Shown: positions 42,980 to 51,823, counted from the stretch's first letter. The stretch: DNA of 64,000 nt from Streptomyces sp. SID13726 (GCF_010548375.1 NZ_JAAGLY010000009.1:186001-250000); one strand, 5' to 3'. The notes: a model not told the origin generated them from the sequence alone. Program-made: numbers and translations.

Positions 42980-43735
42980 GTGTCGACGCCGTTCTATGTC
43001 TCCCCCCAGCAGGCCATGGCCGACCGGGCGGAGTACGCCCGCAAGGGCATCGCTCGTGGTCGCAGCCTGGTCGTGCTGCAGTATGCCGACGGCATCGTGT
43101 TCGTCGGCGAGAATCCGTCCCGTGCGCTGCACAAGTTCAGCGAGATCTACGACCGGATCGGCTTCGCGGCCGCCGGCAAGTACAACGAGTACGAGAATCT
43201 GCGGATCGGCGGTGTGCGCTATGCCGATCTGCGGGGTTACACCTACGACCGTGACGACGTGACCGCGCGTGGTCTCGCCAACGTGTACGCCCAGACGCTG
43301 GGCACGATCTTCTCCTCGGCGGCCGAGAAGCCGTACGAGGTGGAGCTGGTCGTGGCGGAGGTCGGTGAGACGCCGGACGGCGATCAGATCTATCGGCTGC
43401 CGCACGACGGTTCGATCGTGGACGAGCACGGTTCGGTGGCGGTGGGTGGTAACGCCGAGTTGATCAGCAGCTATCTGGACCAGCGTCACCAGGACGGCAT
43501 GAGTCTGGCGGAGGCGCTGACGCTGGCGGTGCAGGCGTTGTCGCGTGAGACCAACGGGACGCAGCGGGAGATTCCCGCGGAGCGGCTGGAGGTCGCGGTG
43601 CTGGACCGTACGCGTCCGCAGCAGCGGAAGTTCAAGCGGATCGTGGGTCGTCAGCTGGACCGGCTGTTGGAGGCCGACGGGGCGTCCACCGAGGCGGAGA
43701 GCGCGGAGGAGGCGGAGGGCTCCGAGGAGGAGTAG
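42980..43735 (+). CDS. prcA: 20S proteasome alpha subunit
   Basis: PrcA forms the outer rings that gate the core. The 251-residue product has the N-terminal FYVSPQQAMADRAEYARKGI gate helix, the GRSLVVLQYADGIVFVGEN core strand region and an acidic C-terminal tail rich in Glu, Ala and Ser. The GTG start is 61 bases after prcB. A strong terminator follows. Confidence 0.97.
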   Translation: MSTPFYVSPQQAMADRAEYARKGIARGRSLVVLQYADGIVFVGENPSRALHKFSEIYDRIGFAAAGKYNEYENLRIGGVRYADLRGYTYDRDDVTARGLANVYAQTLGTIFSSAAEKPYEVELVVAEVGETPDGDQIYRLPHDGSIVDEHGSVAVGGNAELISSYLDQRHQDGMSLAEALTLAVQALSRETNGTQREIPAERLEVAVLDRTRPQQRKFKRIVGRQLDRLLEADGASTEAESAEEAEGSEEE

Positions 43736-43768
43736 TCCTGCCTGTTCCGTCCGTTTCGTGTCCCTTCT

Positions 43769-43798
43769 GTGCCCCGGCCGTTCTTCCGGCCGGGGCAC
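43769..43798. terminator. Bidirectional terminator between prcA and the LacI gene
   Basis: GTGCCCCGGCCG and CGGCCGGGGCAC form a perfect 12-base stem around TTCTTC between convergent stop codons. Confidence 0.87.
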
Positions 43799-43805
43799 AG
43801 GGCGT

Positions 43806-44822
43806 TCAGGGGGTGCTGGGTGGTGCCGTGGAGCCGCGTACGACGAGTTCGACGGGGATGTCTCCCGCGTCCGGTGTGCGGCCGTCCAGGACGGCGAGGA
43901 GGGCTTGCATGCCGCGTTCGCCGAAGAGTTCGGCGTCGAGTCGTACGGTCGTGAGTTCGGGGTCGATGGCGGTGGCGAGGGCGAGGTCGTCGAGGCCGGT
44001 GACGGAGATGTCGTCGGGGACGCGCAGGCCGAGTCGTCGTACGGCCTTGTAGGCACCGGCGGCGAGTTTGTCGTCGTCGCAGACGAGGGCGGTGGGGCGG
44101 GGGCCCGGGGTGGCGAGGGCGGCTTCGGCGGCGGTGAGGGCGCCGTCGATCGAGATGGGTGCGTGGGCGGTGCGGACGGTGGTGCCGGGCACCGCGCCGA
44201 GTTGTGCGGCGAGTTCGCGTGCGCGTACGTCGAAGGTCCAGGAGGGCACGTCGGCGGCGAGGTGCAGGAAGCTGCGGTGGCCGAGGCCGAGGAGGTGGGC
44301 GGCGACCTGGCGGACGCCGTCGGCGATGTCGAGGTTGACGGTGGCGCGGGCGAGGCTGCCGGAGGGGTCGCTGTCGAGCATGACGAGGGGGAGCTGGTCG
44401 CCGCGGATGGCGGTGAGGGCGTCGGCGGCCATGGAGGAGGCGATGACGCCGTCGAGGGCGGCCTGGGCGGAGGCGAAGGGGTCGCGGGCGGGGCCGATTC
44501 CCTCGGGGGAGGGGTAGAGGACGACGCCGAAGCCGTGGTCGGCGGCGACGCGTGCGGCGCCGGTGTAGACGCCGGCGAAGAACTCCGTGGTCAGGGCGGG
44601 GACGACGAGGAGGACGGTGCGGGTGTGGCCGAGGCGGAGGTTGCGGGCGGCGAGGTTGGGGCGGTAGCCGAGGTCGCGGGCGGCTTCGCGGACGCGTTCT
44701 GCGGTGGCTTCGGAGACTCTGCCGCGCCATTTGTCGCCCAGGACGAGTGAGACGGCGGCCTGGGAGACTCCGGCCGCCTGTGCGACGTCACGGCTGGTCG
44801 GTCGCGTGTTGCTGGGTGCCAC
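43806..44822 (-). CDS. LacI-family transcriptional regulator
   Basis: The 338-residue product, of normal family length, has an N-terminal helix-turn-helix and hinge (TSRDVAQAAGVSQAAVSLVL, about residues 8-27) and a sugar-binding-like effector domain ending in GLDDLALATAIDPELTTVRL. GTG 44822 is preferred because it yields the standard LacI N-terminus; an ATG at 44864 would overlap the operator region. It is divergent from an MFS gene with paired palindromic boxes between them. It probably represses that gene and itself. The effector is unknown. Confidence 0.92.
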   Translation of the reverse strand: MAPSNTRPTSRDVAQAAGVSQAAVSLVLGDKWRGRVSEATAERVREAARDLGYRPNLAARNLRLGHTRTVLLVVPALTTEFFAGVYTGAARVAADHGFGVVLYPSPEGIGPARDPFASAQAALDGVIASSMAADALTAIRGDQLPLVMLDSDPSGSLARATVNLDIADGVRQVAAHLLGLGHRSFLHLAADVPSWTFDVRARELAAQLGAVPGTTVRTAHAPISIDGALTAAEAALATPGPRPTALVCDDDKLAAGAYKAVRRLGLRVPDDISVTGLDDLALATAIDPELTTVRLDAELFGERGMQALLAVLDGRTPDAGDIPVELVVRGSTAPPSTP

Positions 44823-44866
44823 CGTGGACCTGCTCTTTCGTCTGGACGTGTGAACAGCGCACATGG

Positions 44867-44895
44867 TACGTATGGGAGGCGAAGTTATACGTATG
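44867..44895. promoter_or_regulatory. Paired LacI-type operator boxes
   Basis: TACGTATG occurs at 44867-44874 and 44888-44895, exactly 21 bases apart, so two dimers would face the same side of the helix. The second is within a near-palindrome GTTATACGTATGAC centred on CG, as LacI operators usually are. Both boxes lie in the 88-base divergent spacer. Confidence 0.65.
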
Positions 44896-44910
44896 ACTTG
44901 GAGGCGGGAC

Positions 44911-46170
44911 ATGGCCGCGGGATACCTGGAGATCCTCAGGGCACGGCACGCGGCCCGCCTGCTGACGGGCACGCTGGTGGGCCGGCTGCCCAACGCGACC
45001 GCGGCGATCGCCCTGGTGCTGTTCGTGCGGGCCGAGGGCGGCACGTACAGCCTGGCGGGCGCTCTCGCGGCGGTGTACGGCGTGGCGAACGCCGTCGGCC
45101 AGCCGGTGCTCGGGCGGCTGGTGGACCTGTACGGGCAGCCGCGCGTCCAGCTGCCCGCGGCCGTCCTGTCGGCGCTCGCCATGGCGGGCTTCGCCGTCTC
45201 CGGCACCGACCCGCTGGCGCTCGCCTACGCGTGCGTGGCGGCCGCCGGGCTGTTCACGCCGCCTCTGGAGGGCGGTCTGCGGGCCCTGTGGCCGTCGGTG
45301 CTGCGCCGCGAGGAGCAGGTGCACCGGGCGTACGCGATGGACGCGGTGGCGCAGGAAGTGATGTTCACGGTCGGCCCGTTGCTGGTGACGCTGTGCGTGT
45401 CGCTGTGGTCGGCCGGGGCGGCCCTGCTGGTGCTCAACGCGGTGGGGGTGCTGGGGGCGCTCTCCGTGGTCGTGTCGGCGCCCTCGCGCGCGTGGCGCTC
45501 CGCACCGCGTGAGGCGCACTGGCTGGGCGCGCTGCGCTCGCGCGGACTGCTGGCCCTGCTGGGCGCGTTCCTGTTCGTCGGCATCGCGCTGGGCTCCATC
45601 ACGGTGGCCTCGGTGCCGTACGCCGACGAGCATGGCGGGGACGCGGTGTACGGCTGGCTGATGGCCGGGATCGGGCTGGGCGCCCTGGTGGGCGGGATGG
45701 CGTACGGGGCGCGGCAGTGGGCCGGTGAGCCGGCGCGGCGACTCCAGGTGCTGGTGGGCTTCCTGGCGGTGTGTTACCTGCCGCTCACGCTGATGCCGGG
45801 CGCGGTGGCGATGACGCTGCTGATGGTGCTCGCGGGGGTGTTCCTGGCGCCCGCCATCGCGTGTGCCTTCGTCCTCGTCGACCGGCACGCGCCGGCCGGG
45901 ACGGTCACCGAGGCTTTCTCCTGGCTTGTGACGACGTTCACCGTGGGCGCGTCGGTCGGAACGGGGCTCGCGGGCCCGGTCGTCGAGCGGGGCGGGGCCC
46001 TGTGGGGCTTCGGCGTGCCGGGGGTCGCGGGGGGTGTGTCGCTGCTGGTTCTGCTGGTCACCGGGCGCGTCCTCACAGCTCCCGCGGGGCGGGCGGTGGT
46101 TGCGTCTTCATCGGAAAATGATCCAAACCGTGCGGCCGAACCCCGTTTCAGCTCGGGGGATCGGGCGTAA
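44911..46170 (+). CDS. Major facilitator superfamily transporter
   Basis: The 419-residue membrane protein has about 11-12 hydrophobic segments, a central basic loop near residue 195, and an MFS-like GRLVDLYGQPR motif after the second segment. ATG 44911 has GGAGG six bases upstream, which decides it over ATG 44863 and ATG 44893. It probably exports a small molecule and is controlled by the divergent LacI regulator. Substrate unknown. Its stop codon lies within the pafA promoter. Confidence 0.9.
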   Translation: MAAGYLEILRARHAARLLTGTLVGRLPNATAAIALVLFVRAEGGTYSLAGALAAVYGVANAVGQPVLGRLVDLYGQPRVQLPAAVLSALAMAGFAVSGTDPLALAYACVAAAGLFTPPLEGGLRALWPSVLRREEQVHRAYAMDAVAQEVMFTVGPLLVTLCVSLWSAGAALLVLNAVGVLGALSVVVSAPSRAWRSAPREAHWLGALRSRGLLALLGAFLFVGIALGSITVASVPYADEHGGDAVYGWLMAGIGLGALVGGMAYGARQWAGEPARRLQVLVGFLAVCYLPLTLMPGAVAMTLLMVLAGVFLAPAIACAFVLVDRHAPAGTVTEAFSWLVTTFTVGASVGTGLAGPVVERGGALWGFGVPGVAGGVSLLVLLVTGRVLTAPAGRAVVASSSENDPNRAAEPRFSSGDRA

Positions 46171-46173
46171 TGT
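46168..46173 (+). promoter_or_regulatory. -10 element of a probable leaderless pafA transcript
   Basis: TAATGT overlaps the MFS stop codon and ends six bases before ATG 46180. GTTTCA at 46145-46150 is a fair -35 with 17-base spacing. No ribosome site precedes the ATG. Confidence 0.5.
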
Positions 46174-46179
46174 TCAGTC

Positions 46180-47541
46180 ATGGACCGCCGCATTTTCGGG
46201 CTGGAGAACGAGTACGGCGTCACGTGTACGTTCAGGGGACAGCGGCGCCTGTCTCCCGACGAGGTGGCGCGGTACCTCTTCCGCCGTGTCGTGTCATGGG
46301 GCCGCAGCAGCAACGTCTTTCTGCGAAACGGCGCCCGCCTCTATCTCGATGTCGGGTCACATCCGGAATACGCGACTCCCGAATGTGACAACGTGACCGA
46401 ACTGGTCACGCACGACAAAGCAGGCGAGCGCATTCTCGAAGGACTCCTGGTGGACGCCGAACGACGCCTGCACGAGGAAGGAATCGCGGGCGACGTCTAC
46501 CTCTTCAAGAACAACACCGACTCGGCGGGCAACTCCTACGGCTGCCACGAGAACTATCTCGTCGCCCGCCACGGGGAGTTCTCCCGGCTCGCGGACATTC
46601 TCATTCCGTTCCTGGTCACCAGGCAGCTTCTCTGCGGTGCCGGCAAGGTGCTGCAGACCCCGCGGGGCGCGGTGTACTGCGTCAGCCAGCGGGCCGAGCA
46701 CATCTGGGAGGGCGTCTCCTCGGCGACGACCCGCTCCCGGCCGATCATCAACACGCGCGACGAACCGCACGCCGACGCCGAGCGCTACCGCCGGCTGCAC
46801 GTCATCGTGGGCGACTCGAACATGTCCGAGACGACCATGCTGCTCAAGGTCGGCGCGACCGACCTGGTGCTGCGCATGATCGAGGCGGGCACCGTGATGC
46901 GCGACCTGACCCTGGAGAACCCGATCCGGGCGATCCGCGAGGTCAGCCACGACATCACCGGCCGGCGCAAGGTGCGCCTGGCCAGCGGCCGGGAGGCCTC
47001 CGCCCTCGACGTGCAGCGCGAGTACTACGAGAAGGCCGTGGACTTCTGCGAGCGCCGGGGCATCCGCACCGGCACCGTCGAGCAGGTCCTGGAGCTGTGG
47101 GGCCGCACGCTGGACGCGATCGAGGCCGAGGACCTCGACCGTATCGGCACCGAGATCGACTGGGTCATGAAGTACAAGCTCATCGAGCGGTACCGGGCCA
47201 AGCACAACATGACCATGTCCCACCCGAGGGTCGCGCAGATAGACCTCGCGTATCACGACATCCACCGCCGTCGTGGTCTCTACTACCTTCTGGAGAGGAA
47301 GGGCCAAGCCGCCCGTATCTGCAACGACTTGAAGATCTTCGAGGGCAAGTCGGTTCCCCCGCAGACCACTCGGGCCCGGCTGCGCGGTGACTTCATCCGC
47401 AGGGCCCAGGAACAGCGCCGGGACTTCACCGTCGACTGGGTTCATCTGAAGCTCAACGACCAGGCGCAGCGCACGGTGTTGTGCAAGGACCCGTTCCGTT
47501 CGGTCGACGACCGGGTCGAGAAACTGATCGCCGGAATGTGA
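46180..47541 (+). CDS. pafA: Pup-protein ligase
   Basis: PafA uses ATP to join the C-terminal Glu of Pup to substrate lysines. The 453-residue protein is in the carboxylate-amine/glutamine-synthetase-like superfamily with N-terminal FGLENEYGVTCTF, SHPEYATPECD, KNNTDSAGNSYGCHENYLV and RPIINTRDEPHADAERYRRLHV. It lacks the Dop-specific insert. It probably has its own leaderless promoter, separating it from the MFS gene. Confidence 0.97.
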   Translation: MDRRIFGLENEYGVTCTFRGQRRLSPDEVARYLFRRVVSWGRSSNVFLRNGARLYLDVGSHPEYATPECDNVTELVTHDKAGERILEGLLVDAERRLHEEGIAGDVYLFKNNTDSAGNSYGCHENYLVARHGEFSRLADILIPFLVTRQLLCGAGKVLQTPRGAVYCVSQRAEHIWEGVSSATTRSRPIINTRDEPHADAERYRRLHVIVGDSNMSETTMLLKVGATDLVLRMIEAGTVMRDLTLENPIRAIREVSHDITGRRKVRLASGREASALDVQREYYEKAVDFCERRGIRTGTVEQVLELWGRTLDAIEAEDLDRIGTEIDWVMKYKLIERYRAKHNMTMSHPRVAQIDLAYHDIHRRRGLYYLLERKGQAARICNDLKIFEGKSVPPQTTRARLRGDFIRRAQEQRRDFTVDWVHLKLNDQAQRTVLCKDPFRSVDDRVEKLIAGM

Positions 47542-47576
47542 TCGAAGCGTTCCGAATCACCGTCGGAACGCAACAC

Positions 47577-47605
47577 GGGCGCCGTACGTTTCCCGTACGG
47601 CGCCC
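47577..47605. terminator. Terminator after pafA
   Basis: GGGCGCCGTACG and CGTACGGCGCCC form a perfect 12-base stem with loop TTTCC, followed by TTCTC. Confidence 0.85.
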
Positions 47606-47668
47606 TTCTCACGCCGTAGAGTTGCGCGCACGCCATCAACAAGATCGACCGATTACGAGGCCCCCACC

Positions 47669-48673
47669 GTGCGCCGACGCTCCGTTCTCATCGCCGTTCC
47701 CGCAGGACTGGCCACACTCGCCGCATGCGGTGACGACAAGTCCGACTCGAGCAAGGCGAGCGACAGCGCGTCTCCGTCAGCCTCGGCGTCGGCCTCGCAG
47801 GCACCGCCGCCGAAGATCGTCGACGGTCCGCTGCCGGCGATCACCGCGGGCGCGAAGTTCGACGAGAAGCCGACCGTCGCCAAGGGCAGCGGCGACCCGT
47901 CCGACCAGCTCGCCGTCAAGACCCTCATCGCGGGCAACGGCACCACGGTCGTCGAGGGCGACTACGTCAAGGCCAACTACCTGGGTCAGATCTGGGCCAC
48001 GGCGAAGGTCTTCGACAACTCCTACGACCGCAAGACGCCGCTGCTCATCCAGCTCGCGCAGAACACCATCATCGACGGCTGGCGGTACGCCCTGACGGGC
48101 AAGAAGGCCGGCAGCCGCGTGCAGTTCTCCGTCCCGCCCACCTGGGGGTACGGCAAGGAGGGCAACTCTCAGGCCGGCATCAAGGGCACCGACACCCTGG
48201 TGTTCGTCGTCGACCTCCAGGAGACCTTCAACGGCAAGAGCTCCGCCAAGGGCAAGGCCGTGGCCCAGGACGACGCGGCCCTGCCCAAGGTCGGCACCAA
48301 CACCGACGGCAAGGCCCCCTCCATCGAGATCCCCAAGAAGGACGCGCCCACCAAGCTGGTGGCGGAGTACGTCCTCGAGGGCGACGGCGACGAGGTCGCG
48401 GCCGACAGCACCCTGCTCGTGCAGTACAAGGGCGTGGTGTGGGACACCGGCAAGGAGTTCGACTCGACGTACAGCAGGAAGCAGCTGGCGTCCTTCTCGC
48501 TCCAGCAGGTCGTCAAGGGCTGGGCGCAGGGCCTGACCGGCAAGAAGGTCGGCAGCCGGGTGCTGATCTCGATCCCGCCGAAGCTGGGCTACGGCGACAA
48601 CCCGCCGGCCGGCAGCGGCATCGAGAAGGACTCCACGCTGGTCTTCACCGTGGACATCCTGGCGAAGATGTGA
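47669..48673 (+). CDS. Lipoprotein with two FKBP-type peptidyl-prolyl isomerase domains
   Basis: The 334-residue exported lipoprotein has a signal peptide with lipobox TLAAC (Cys20), a Ser/Ala/Pro linker, and two FKBP domains. The first has EGDYVKANYLGQIW and SVPPTWGYG; the second has VQYKGVVWDTGKEFDSTYSR and SIPPKLGYGDNP. The GTG start is eight bases after GAGG. It should act as a folding helper outside the membrane. Active-site aromatic residues differ from canonical FKBP12 in the first domain, so activity may reside in the second. Confidence 0.92.
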   Translation: MRRRSVLIAVPAGLATLAACGDDKSDSSKASDSASPSASASASQAPPPKIVDGPLPAITAGAKFDEKPTVAKGSGDPSDQLAVKTLIAGNGTTVVEGDYVKANYLGQIWATAKVFDNSYDRKTPLLIQLAQNTIIDGWRYALTGKKAGSRVQFSVPPTWGYGKEGNSQAGIKGTDTLVFVVDLQETFNGKSSAKGKAVAQDDAALPKVGTNTDGKAPSIEIPKKDAPTKLVAEYVLEGDGDEVAADSTLLVQYKGVVWDTGKEFDSTYSRKQLASFSLQQVVKGWAQGLTGKKVGSRVLISIPPKLGYGDNPPAGSGIEKDSTLVFTVDILAKM

Positions 48674-48761
48674 CGCACGGGGGACATGCGCGAAGGTCCC
48701 CGCGACCGGGATGTAAGACTGGTCCCTGTTGCCTTTCCGTGAACAAGCAGGAGCGAGTGAC

Positions 48762-49133
48762 GTGAGCATCGACAAGCCCGAGATCGACTTCCCTGAGGGC
48801 GCGCCCCCGGCGGACCTGGAGATCAAGGACATCTGGGAGGGCGACGGCGAGGTCGCGCAGGCCGGCCAGACCGTCACCGTCCACTACGTGGGCGTCTCCT
48901 TCAGCACCGGCGAGGAGTTCGACGCCAGCTGGAACCGTGGTCAGCCGTTCCGCTTCCCGCTGGGCGGCGGCCGGGTCATCAAGGGCTGGGACCAGGGTGT
49001 GCAGGGCATGAAGGTCGGCGGCCGTCGCCAGCTGACCATCCCCGCCCACCTCGCCTACGGCAACCAGAGCCCGACCCCGGCGATCAAGGCCGGCGAGACC
49101 CTGATCTTCGTGGTCGACCTCCTCGGCGTCTGA
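48762..49133 (+). CDS. Cytoplasmic FKBP-type peptidyl-prolyl isomerase
   Basis: This 123-residue single-domain FKBP has VTVHYVGVSFSTGEEFDASWNRG, VIKGWDQGVQGMKVGGRRQLTIPAHLAYG and FVVDLL, all close to the canonical domain. GTG 48762 follows AGGAG by eight bases; it lacks a signal peptide. It lies between the exported FKBP and pafB. A proposed client link to the Pup system is only positional. Confidence 0.94.
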   Translation: MSIDKPEIDFPEGAPPADLEIKDIWEGDGEVAQAGQTVTVHYVGVSFSTGEEFDASWNRGQPFRFPLGGGRVIKGWDQGVQGMKVGGRRQLTIPAHLAYGNQSPTPAIKAGETLIFVVDLLGV

Positions 49134-49208
49134 TCGTCGTACCGGAGTCATAAAGGATCACGGTGCGGTCGGATCGTCGTACGACATCCGACCGGACCTG
49201 ATCATCCG

Positions 49209-49245
49209 GGGTCCATGCCTGTCCGGGCATGGGCCCTCGGCTTTT
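49209..49245 (+). terminator. Terminator after the cytoplasmic FKBP
   Basis: GGGTCCATGCC pairs with GGCATGGGCCC (one G-U) over a six-base loop, followed by TCGGC and four T. Confidence 0.8.
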
Positions 49246-49309
49246 GCCGCGCCACTTCGGGGCGGTACGGTCATCGTCCGTAAGCACCATAGGGAGGCGA
49301 AGGGCGTCG

Positions 49310-50263
49310 ATGGCCATTGCCAAGGCCGAGCGGCTGATGAACCTGGCGCTGTGTCTGCTCGGGACGCGACGGCCGCTGAGCAAGCGGGAGCTCCGGGAGT
49401 CCATCGAGGCCTACCTGGAAGCGAATTCCGACGACTCCTTCAACCGGATGTTCGAGCGCGACAAGGACGATCTGCGCGAACTCGGGCTCGTGATCGAGAC
49501 CGTTGAGAACCTCGACGGTGAAGTCGGCTATCTCGCCCGGCGGGACAGCAACCGGCTGCCGCCCATCACCCTCGACGCCGAGGAGGCCGCCGCCCTGGGC
49601 CTGGCCGCCAAGGTGTGGCAGCAGGCCAGGCTCGCCGGGGCCGCCAGCGGCGCGCTGCAGAAGCTGCGCGCGGCCGGGCTGCCCGAGGACGTCGACCCGT
49701 ACGAGGCGCACGGCGCGCTGGAGCCGCGCATCCCGGTGCACGAGGCGTCGTTCGAGCCGCTGATGCTCGCGTGCCGCGACCGCCGTCCGGTCCTGTTCGA
49801 CTACCGCAAGGCCACCGCCGCCCGGCCCGAGCCCCGCCATGTCGAGCCGTGGGCGCTGGAGTGCTGGCGCGGCCACTGGTACCTGGCCGGTTTCGACCGC
49901 GACCGGGGCGCCGAGCGGGTGTTCCGGCTGTCCCGGATCACCGGGAAGGTCCGCTCGCGCGGCACCCGCTTCACCGCGCCGGTCCCCGATGTCGTCACCG
50001 TCCGGGAGACCGTGGCGAGCTGGGCGGGGGAGACCGCCGACCGCAGCGCGCTGATCCGGCTGCGCACGGACGCCGGGTACCCCTTGCGGGCGAAGGCCAC
50101 CTCGGTGCGGGAACTCGGGGACGGCTGGGACGAGTTGGAGATTCCGTACGGCCACGGGCTGGACGCCTGGCTGGTGGAGTTCGGTCCCGACGTGGTGGTC
50201 CTGGAGCCCGCCGAGCTGCGGGCCGACGTGGTGGACCGGCTGCGTGCCGTGGCCAAGGGCTGA
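49310..50263 (+). CDS. pafB: WYL-domain regulator PafB
   Basis: PafB is one partner of the PafBC activator of DNA-damage genes in actinobacteria. The 317-residue product has an N-terminal winged helix (AERLMNLALCLLGTRRPLSKRELRESI), then a WYL domain (RPVLFDYRKA...HVEPWALECWRGHWYLAGFDRDRG) and WCX extension. ATG 49310, after AAGGG, is preferred to an upstream start in the terminator. pafC follows after 18 bases. Confidence 0.95.
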   Translation: MAIAKAERLMNLALCLLGTRRPLSKRELRESIEAYLEANSDDSFNRMFERDKDDLRELGLVIETVENLDGEVGYLARRDSNRLPPITLDAEEAAALGLAAKVWQQARLAGAASGALQKLRAAGLPEDVDPYEAHGALEPRIPVHEASFEPLMLACRDRRPVLFDYRKATAARPEPRHVEPWALECWRGHWYLAGFDRDRGAERVFRLSRITGKVRSRGTRFTAPVPDVVTVRETVASWAGETADRSALIRLRTDAGYPLRAKATSVRELGDGWDELEIPYGHGLDAWLVEFGPDVVVLEPAELRADVVDRLRAVAKG

Positions 50264-50281
50264 GGGGGAACGGAAGAGAAC

Positions 50282-51331
50282 GTGGCAGGCAAACCGGTCA
50301 GGCCCACGAACGCCATCGACCAGACCCGGCGGATGCTCTCGCTGGTGACCTATCTGAAGGAGCGGCCCGGCGCCCGGGTCGAGGACGTCGCCCGCGCCTT
50401 CGGGATCACCGAGGACGAACTGGTCTCCGACCTCGACGTGCTGCCCATGTGCGGCACCAGCTTCCGCGGCGGCGACCTGCTCGACATCGACACCGACGGC
50501 GAGCGGATCTGGTGGCACAACCCCGCCGCCCTCGGCGAGGAGACGGCCGAGCCGCTCAGGCTCGCCGCCGACGAGGCGACCGCGCTGCTGGTGGCCGCCC
50601 GCGCGGTGTCCACCCTGCCCGGCCTCAGGGAGAGCGACCGGCAGGCGCTGCTGCGGGCCACCGCCAAGGTGGAGACCGCGGCCGGTGAGACCGCCGGGGC
50701 CAGCGCCCGCCTCTCGGTGACCTTCGAGGCCGAGGGCGGGGTCTTCGCCGACGTCGACCGGGCCATCTCCGAGCGGCGCCGGCTGTGGATCCGCTACTAC
50801 TCGCCCGCCCGCGACGAGGTCACCGAGCGCGAGATCGACCCCATCCGCCTGGTCAGCGTCGGCCACACCTATGTCGAGGCGTGGTGCCGCCGCTCCGAGG
50901 CGCGCCGCACCTTCCGGCTGGACCGGGTCGCCGAGATCAAGATCCTCGACGAGCCGGCCGCGCCGCCCGAGATCGAGCTCAGGGACCTGTCCGAAGGGCT
51001 CGTGCAGCCCGCCGCCGAGGACCCCGAGGTGGTCGTCGAGGTGGGTCCCGGCGGGCGCTGGGTCGCCGAGTACTACCCGCACGACAGTGCGGATGAGCTT
51101 TCCGACGGCGGTCTGCGTATTACCCTCCGCACCCCCGACCCGGCGTCGCTCAGGCGACTCGCGCTCCGGCTCGGCCGTGACGGCCGCATCGTCTCGCCGC
51201 GCGACCTCGCCGACAGCGCCCGCGAGGCGGCCCGCGAGGCGCTGGCCGCGTACGACGGGGTCGAGGCGCGGGACACCCCGGGGACAGGGGTGCAGGACGG
51301 TCGGTACGACAGGCAGGAGCAGGGGCTTTGA
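50282..51331 (+). CDS. pafC: WYL-domain regulator PafC
   Basis: PafC pairs with PafB. The 349-residue product has an N-terminal DeoR-like winged helix (MLSLVTYLKERPGARVEDVARAFGITEDEL), then a WYL domain (LWIRYYSPARDEVTEREIDPIRLV...YVEAWCRRSEARRTFRLDRV) and a WCX-like end. GTG start with GGGGGAA upstream. Its TGA overlaps the TTG of the next gene (51328-51331). Confidence 0.95.
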   Translation: MAGKPVRPTNAIDQTRRMLSLVTYLKERPGARVEDVARAFGITEDELVSDLDVLPMCGTSFRGGDLLDIDTDGERIWWHNPAALGEETAEPLRLAADEATALLVAARAVSTLPGLRESDRQALLRATAKVETAAGETAGASARLSVTFEAEGGVFADVDRAISERRRLWIRYYSPARDEVTEREIDPIRLVSVGHTYVEAWCRRSEARRTFRLDRVAEIKILDEPAAPPEIELRDLSEGLVQPAAEDPEVVVEVGPGGRWVAEYYPHDSADELSDGGLRITLRTPDPASLRRLALRLGRDGRIVSPRDLADSAREAAREALAAYDGVEARDTPGTGVQDGRYDRQEQGL

Positions 51332-51618
51332 GCGAGTCGGCGACGTCTGGTGCGGGCATGTCGGTGGCCGCCGCCTTCGCGGGGATGAGGAGCGCGGCAC
51401 CGGTGACGTTCAAGGCGGGCTGCCCTGACTGCCGGGAGCGGTTCGAGCTGGCCGCGAGCGCTCTGCGCCTGGCCATCGGCGCGACCAGCCGCACCACCTT
51501 CTACTCCTTCACCTGCCCCGAGTGCGGCGCGGCCGTCCGCAAGCCCGCGGGCGAGCGGATCGTGGAGCTGCTGACCGGCGGCGGGGTGCGGACACTGCGG
51601 CTGCACTCCACCCTCTAG
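51328..51618 (+). CDS. Small zinc-ribbon-like protein
   Basis: I do not recognise a named family. The 96-residue product has two CxxC pairs, GCPDCRERF and FTCPECGAAV, that should bind one zinc. The TTG start overlaps the pafC stop and lies nine bases after AGGAG, implying coupling to pafC; ATG 51358 is a weaker alternative. Its place behind pafBC suggests regulation or RNA/DNA binding, but this is guesswork. Confidence 0.75.
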   Translation: MSESATSGAGMSVAAAFAGMRSAAPVTFKAGCPDCRERFELAASALRLAIGATSRTTFYSFTCPECGAAVRKPAGERIVELLTGGGVRTLRLHSTL

Positions 51619-51621
51619 GCT
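51616..51621 (+). promoter_or_regulatory. -10 element for the small membrane protein gene, probably leaderless
   Basis: TAGGCT overlaps the preceding stop codon and ends seven bases before ATG 51629. No ribosome site is visible. Confidence 0.4.
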
Positions 51622-51628
51622 CGGTGCC

Positions 51629-51823
51629 ATGTTCTGGCCGATGTTCGCGGTAGCTGTGGGTTTCGTGGGTCTCGCCGTCCTCGGCGTGCTGGCCGTCCGG
51701 GTCTTCCTGGAGGCTCAGCGCCTCGGACGGCAGGTCACGGACTCCGCGCGGCGCATCAACCGGGCCGCGGAGGACCTGGAGCGGGCGGCGGTGAGCACGG
51801 CGCGTTCTGTGGACTCACTGTGA
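51629..51823 (+). CDS. Small single-pass membrane protein
   Basis: The 64-residue product has one hydrophobic segment (about residues 4-27) followed by a charged helical region (QRLGRQVTDSARRINRAAEDLERAA) with coiled-coil character. It somewhat resembles DUF948 proteins. Located between pafC and tatA. Function unknown. Confidence 0.7.
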   Translation: MFWPMFAVAVGFVGLAVLGVLAVRVFLEAQRLGRQVTDSARRINRAAEDLERAAVSTARSVDSL

